Positions 61,484 to 64,000 of a stretch of 64,000 bases of DNA are shown piece after piece; position 1 is the first letter of the stretch; every line of letters begins with the position of its first letter. The stretch covers positions 231,211,001 to 231,275,000 of the forward strand of contig NC_091247.1 of the NCBI RefSeq assembly GCF_042477335.2. The letters are read 5' to 3'. This DNA is from Ovis canadensis. Taxonomy: Eukaryota; Chordata; Mammalia; Artiodactyla; Bovidae. The position numbers were made by a program, and so were the translations under genes. Below the pieces are notes generated by a model. It did not search any database. It had not been told where the DNA came from and saw only the letters and a program-made list of their open reading frames with translations.

Positions 61484-63669
61484 TCAGTTCAGTTCAGTCG
61501 CTCAGTCGTGTCCAACTCTTTGCAACCCCGTGGACTGCAGCACGCCAGGCCTCCCTGTCCACCACCAACTTCCAGAGCTCACTCAAACGTGTGTCTATCG
61601 AGTCGGTGATGCCATCCAACCATCTCATCCTTTGTCATCCCCTTCTCCTCCCACCTCCAATCTTTCCCAGCATTAGGATCTTTTCAAATGAGTCAGCTCT
61701 TTGCATCAGGTGGCCAAAGTATTGGAGTTTCAGCTTCAGCATCACTCCTTCCAATGACTATCCAGGACTGATCTCCTTTACGATGGACTGGTTTGATCTC
61801 TTTGCAGTCCAAGGGACTCTCAAGAGTCTTCTCCAACACCACAGTTCAAAAGCATCAATTCTTTGACACTCAGCTGTACTTATAGTCCAACTCTCACATC
61901 CATACATGGCCACTGGAAAAACCATCACTTTCACTAGATGGGCCTTTGTTGGCAAAGTAATGTCTCTGCTTTTTAATATGCTGTCTAGGATGGTCATAAC
62001 TTTCCTTCTAAGGAGTAAGTGTCTTTTAATTTCTTGGTTGCAGTTACCATCTGCAGTGATTTTGGAGCCCAGAAAAATAAAATCTGTCACTGTTTCCACT
62101 GTTTCCCCATCTATTTGCCATGAAGTGATGGGACCGGATGCCATGATCTTAGTTTTCTGAATACTGAGCTTAAACCCAACTTTTTCACTCTCCTCTTTCA
62201 CTTTCATCAAGAGGCCCTTTAGTTCTTCTTCACTTTCTGCCATAAGGGTGGTGTCATCTGCACATCTGAGGCTATTGATATTTCTCCCAGTAATCTTGAT
62301 TCCAGCTTGTGCTTCCTTCAGCCCAGCGTTTCTCATGATGTACTCTGCATAGAAGTTAAACAAGCAGGGTAACAATATAAAGCCTTGGCCTACTCCTTTT
62401 CCTATTTGGAACCAGTCTGTTGTTCCATGTCCAGTTCTAACTGTTGCTTCCTGACCTGCATACAGATTTCTCAGGAGGTAGGTCAGGTGGTCTGGTATTC
62501 CCACCTCTTTAAGAATTTTCCACAGTTTGTTGTAATCTGAACAGTCAAAGGCTTTGGCATAGTCAATAGAGCAGAAATAGATGTTTTTCTGGAACTCTCT
62601 TGCTTTTTCCATGATCCAGTGGATGTTGGCAATTTGATCTCTGGTTCCTCTGCCTTTTCTAAATCCAGCGTGAGCATCTGAAAGTTCAAGGTTCATGTAC
62701 TGTTGAAGCCCAGATTGGAGAATTGTGAGCATTACTTTACTAGCGTGTGAGATGAGTGCAATTGTGTGGTAGTTTGAGCATTCTTTGGCATTGCCTTTCT
62801 TTGGGATTGGAATGAAAATTGACCTTTTCCAGTCCTGTGGCCACTGCTGGGTTTTCCAAATTTGCTTGCATATTGAGTGCAGCACTTTCGCAGCATCATC
62901 TTTTACGATTTGAAACAGCTCAACTGGAATTCCATCACCTCCACTAGCTTTGTTCGTAGTGATGCTTTCTAAGGCCCATTGACATCACATTCCAGGATGT
63001 CTGGCTCTAGGTGAGTGATCACAGCATTGTGATTATCTGGGTCATGAAGATCTTTTTTTTGTACAGTTCTGTGTATTCTTGCCACCTCTTCTTAATATCT
63101 TCTGCTTCTGTTAGGTCCCTACCATTTCTGTCCTTTATTGAGCCCATCTTTGCATGAAATGTTCCCTTGGTATCTCTAAATTTTCTTGAAGAGATCTCTC
63201 ATCTTTCCCATTCTATTGTTTTCCTGTATTTCTGTGCAGTGATCACTGAGGAAGGCTTTTGTATCTCTCCTTGCTATTCTTTGGAACTCTACATTCAAAT
63301 GGGTATATCTTTCCTTTTCTCTTTTGCCTTTAGCTTCTCTTCTTTTCACAGCTATTTGTAAGACCTCTTCAGACAACCACTTTGCCTTTCTGCATTTTTC
63401 CCCTTGGGGATGGTCTTGATCCCTGCGTCCTATACACCGTCATGAACCTCTCTCTGTCGTTCTTCAGGCACTCTGTGTGTCAGCTCTAATCCCTTGAATC
63501 TGTTTGTCACTTCCAGTGTATAATTGTAAGGGATTTGATTTAGGTCATACCTGAATGTCCTAGTGGTTTTCCCTACTTTCCTCAATTTAAGTTTGAATTT
63601 GGCAATAAGGAGTTTGTGATCTGAGCCACAGTCAACTCCTGGTCTTATTTATGTTGACTATGTAGAGCT
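61484..63669 (-). repeat. BovB LINE, 5'-truncated, antisense
   Basis: The longest uninterrupted BovB reading frame in the window: 375 codons at complement 62885-61758, with FCSIDYAKAFDCSDYNKLW, GVGQGF and RCADDTTLMAES (Y of YADD changed to C). Further frames at 63376-63176 cover the linker. The 5' limit is in the endonuclease-RT linker near 63669. Confidence 0.9.
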
Positions 63670-64000
63670 ATAACCTAACACCATACATAAAGATAAACTC
63701 AAAATGGATTAAAGACCTAAACATAAGACCAGAAACTATTAAACTCTTCGTGGAGAACACAGGCAGGACATTTGATGACATAAATCGAAGCAAGATCTTC
63801 TATGACCCACCTCCTAGAGTAATGGAAATATAAACAAAAATAGACAAGTGGGACCTAATTAAACTTAAAAGCTTTTGCACAGCAAAGGAAACCACAAACA
63901 AGGTGAAAAGACAACCCTCAGAATCGGAGAAAATAATAGCAAAGGAAACAAGTGATAAATAATAAATTTCCAAAATACACAAGCAGCTCATACAACTCAA
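63670..64000 (+). repeat. L1 ORF2 fragment, sense, cut by window edge
   Basis: AAACTCAAAATGGATTAAAG, GCAAGATCTTCTATGACCCA and GACCTAATTAAACTTAAAAG are late-ORF2 sequence; stops are present in frame. Confidence 0.8.

Noticed and set aside
61758..62885. 375-codon reverse-transcriptase frame as a host gene
   Set aside because: It is part of a 5'-truncated BovB copy with an altered YADD box and no promoter; nothing suggests domestication.

Overview
This is nuclear DNA from a ruminant, probably cattle or a close bovid relative. The evidence is the repeat content: many RTE-clade BovB LINE copies, Bov-tA and Bov-A2 SINEs, tRNA-Glu-type SINEs, a young bovine-type L1, and multi-exon genes with GT-AG introns. 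I cannot name the species from sequence alone. Two vertebrate genes are recognisable from their exon translations. The first 142 codons of MLC1 (astrocyte membrane protein) lie on the minus strand in four coding exons, 8345 down to 5190. The first 691 codons of MOV10L1 (germline piRNA-biogenesis RNA helicase) lie on the plus strand in fifteen exons, 12902 to 60809. Both genes continue beyond the window: MLC1 past the left edge, MOV10L1 with its helicase core past the right edge.

Layout. 1-5189: MLC1 intron 5, holding a BovB fragment, SINE pieces and one unexplained exon-like reading frame. 5190-8345: MLC1 coding exons 5, 4, 3 and 2 in plus-strand order. 8346-12570: the head-to-head interval with SINE, BovB and old L1 remnants and a possible non-coding MLC1 first exon ending at 9082. 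12560-13150: a CpG-rich promoter with a palindromic CRE, two MYB core motifs and three inverted CCAAT boxes, followed by MOV10L1 exon 1. 12999-47127: exons 2 to 13 with TE-rich introns. 47128-60221: a 13.1 kb intron 13 made largely of a young L1, three BovB copies in opposing orientations, a solo-LTR-like element, an old L1 and a decayed mariner transposon. 60222-60809: exons 14 and 15. 60810-64000: intron 15 with a BovB inserted into what looks like a 5'-inverted L1.

All fifteen MOV10L1 exons join in frame with GT-AG boundaries and no stop, so the gene looks intact as far as it is visible. No new biological system was found. The points most worth checking concern transposon biology inside a transposon-silencing gene: a BovB insertion with a 5' inversion and a perfect 12-bp target duplication; two BovB copies sharing the same nonsense codon and other variants, which suggests a defective source copied in trans; opposing BovB copies that bracket exon blocks and could drive exon circularisation; and old L1 sequence reaching close to the exon 3 splice acceptor and the MOV10L1 promoter. 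Family names for repeats and human comparisons come from memory, not from a search.
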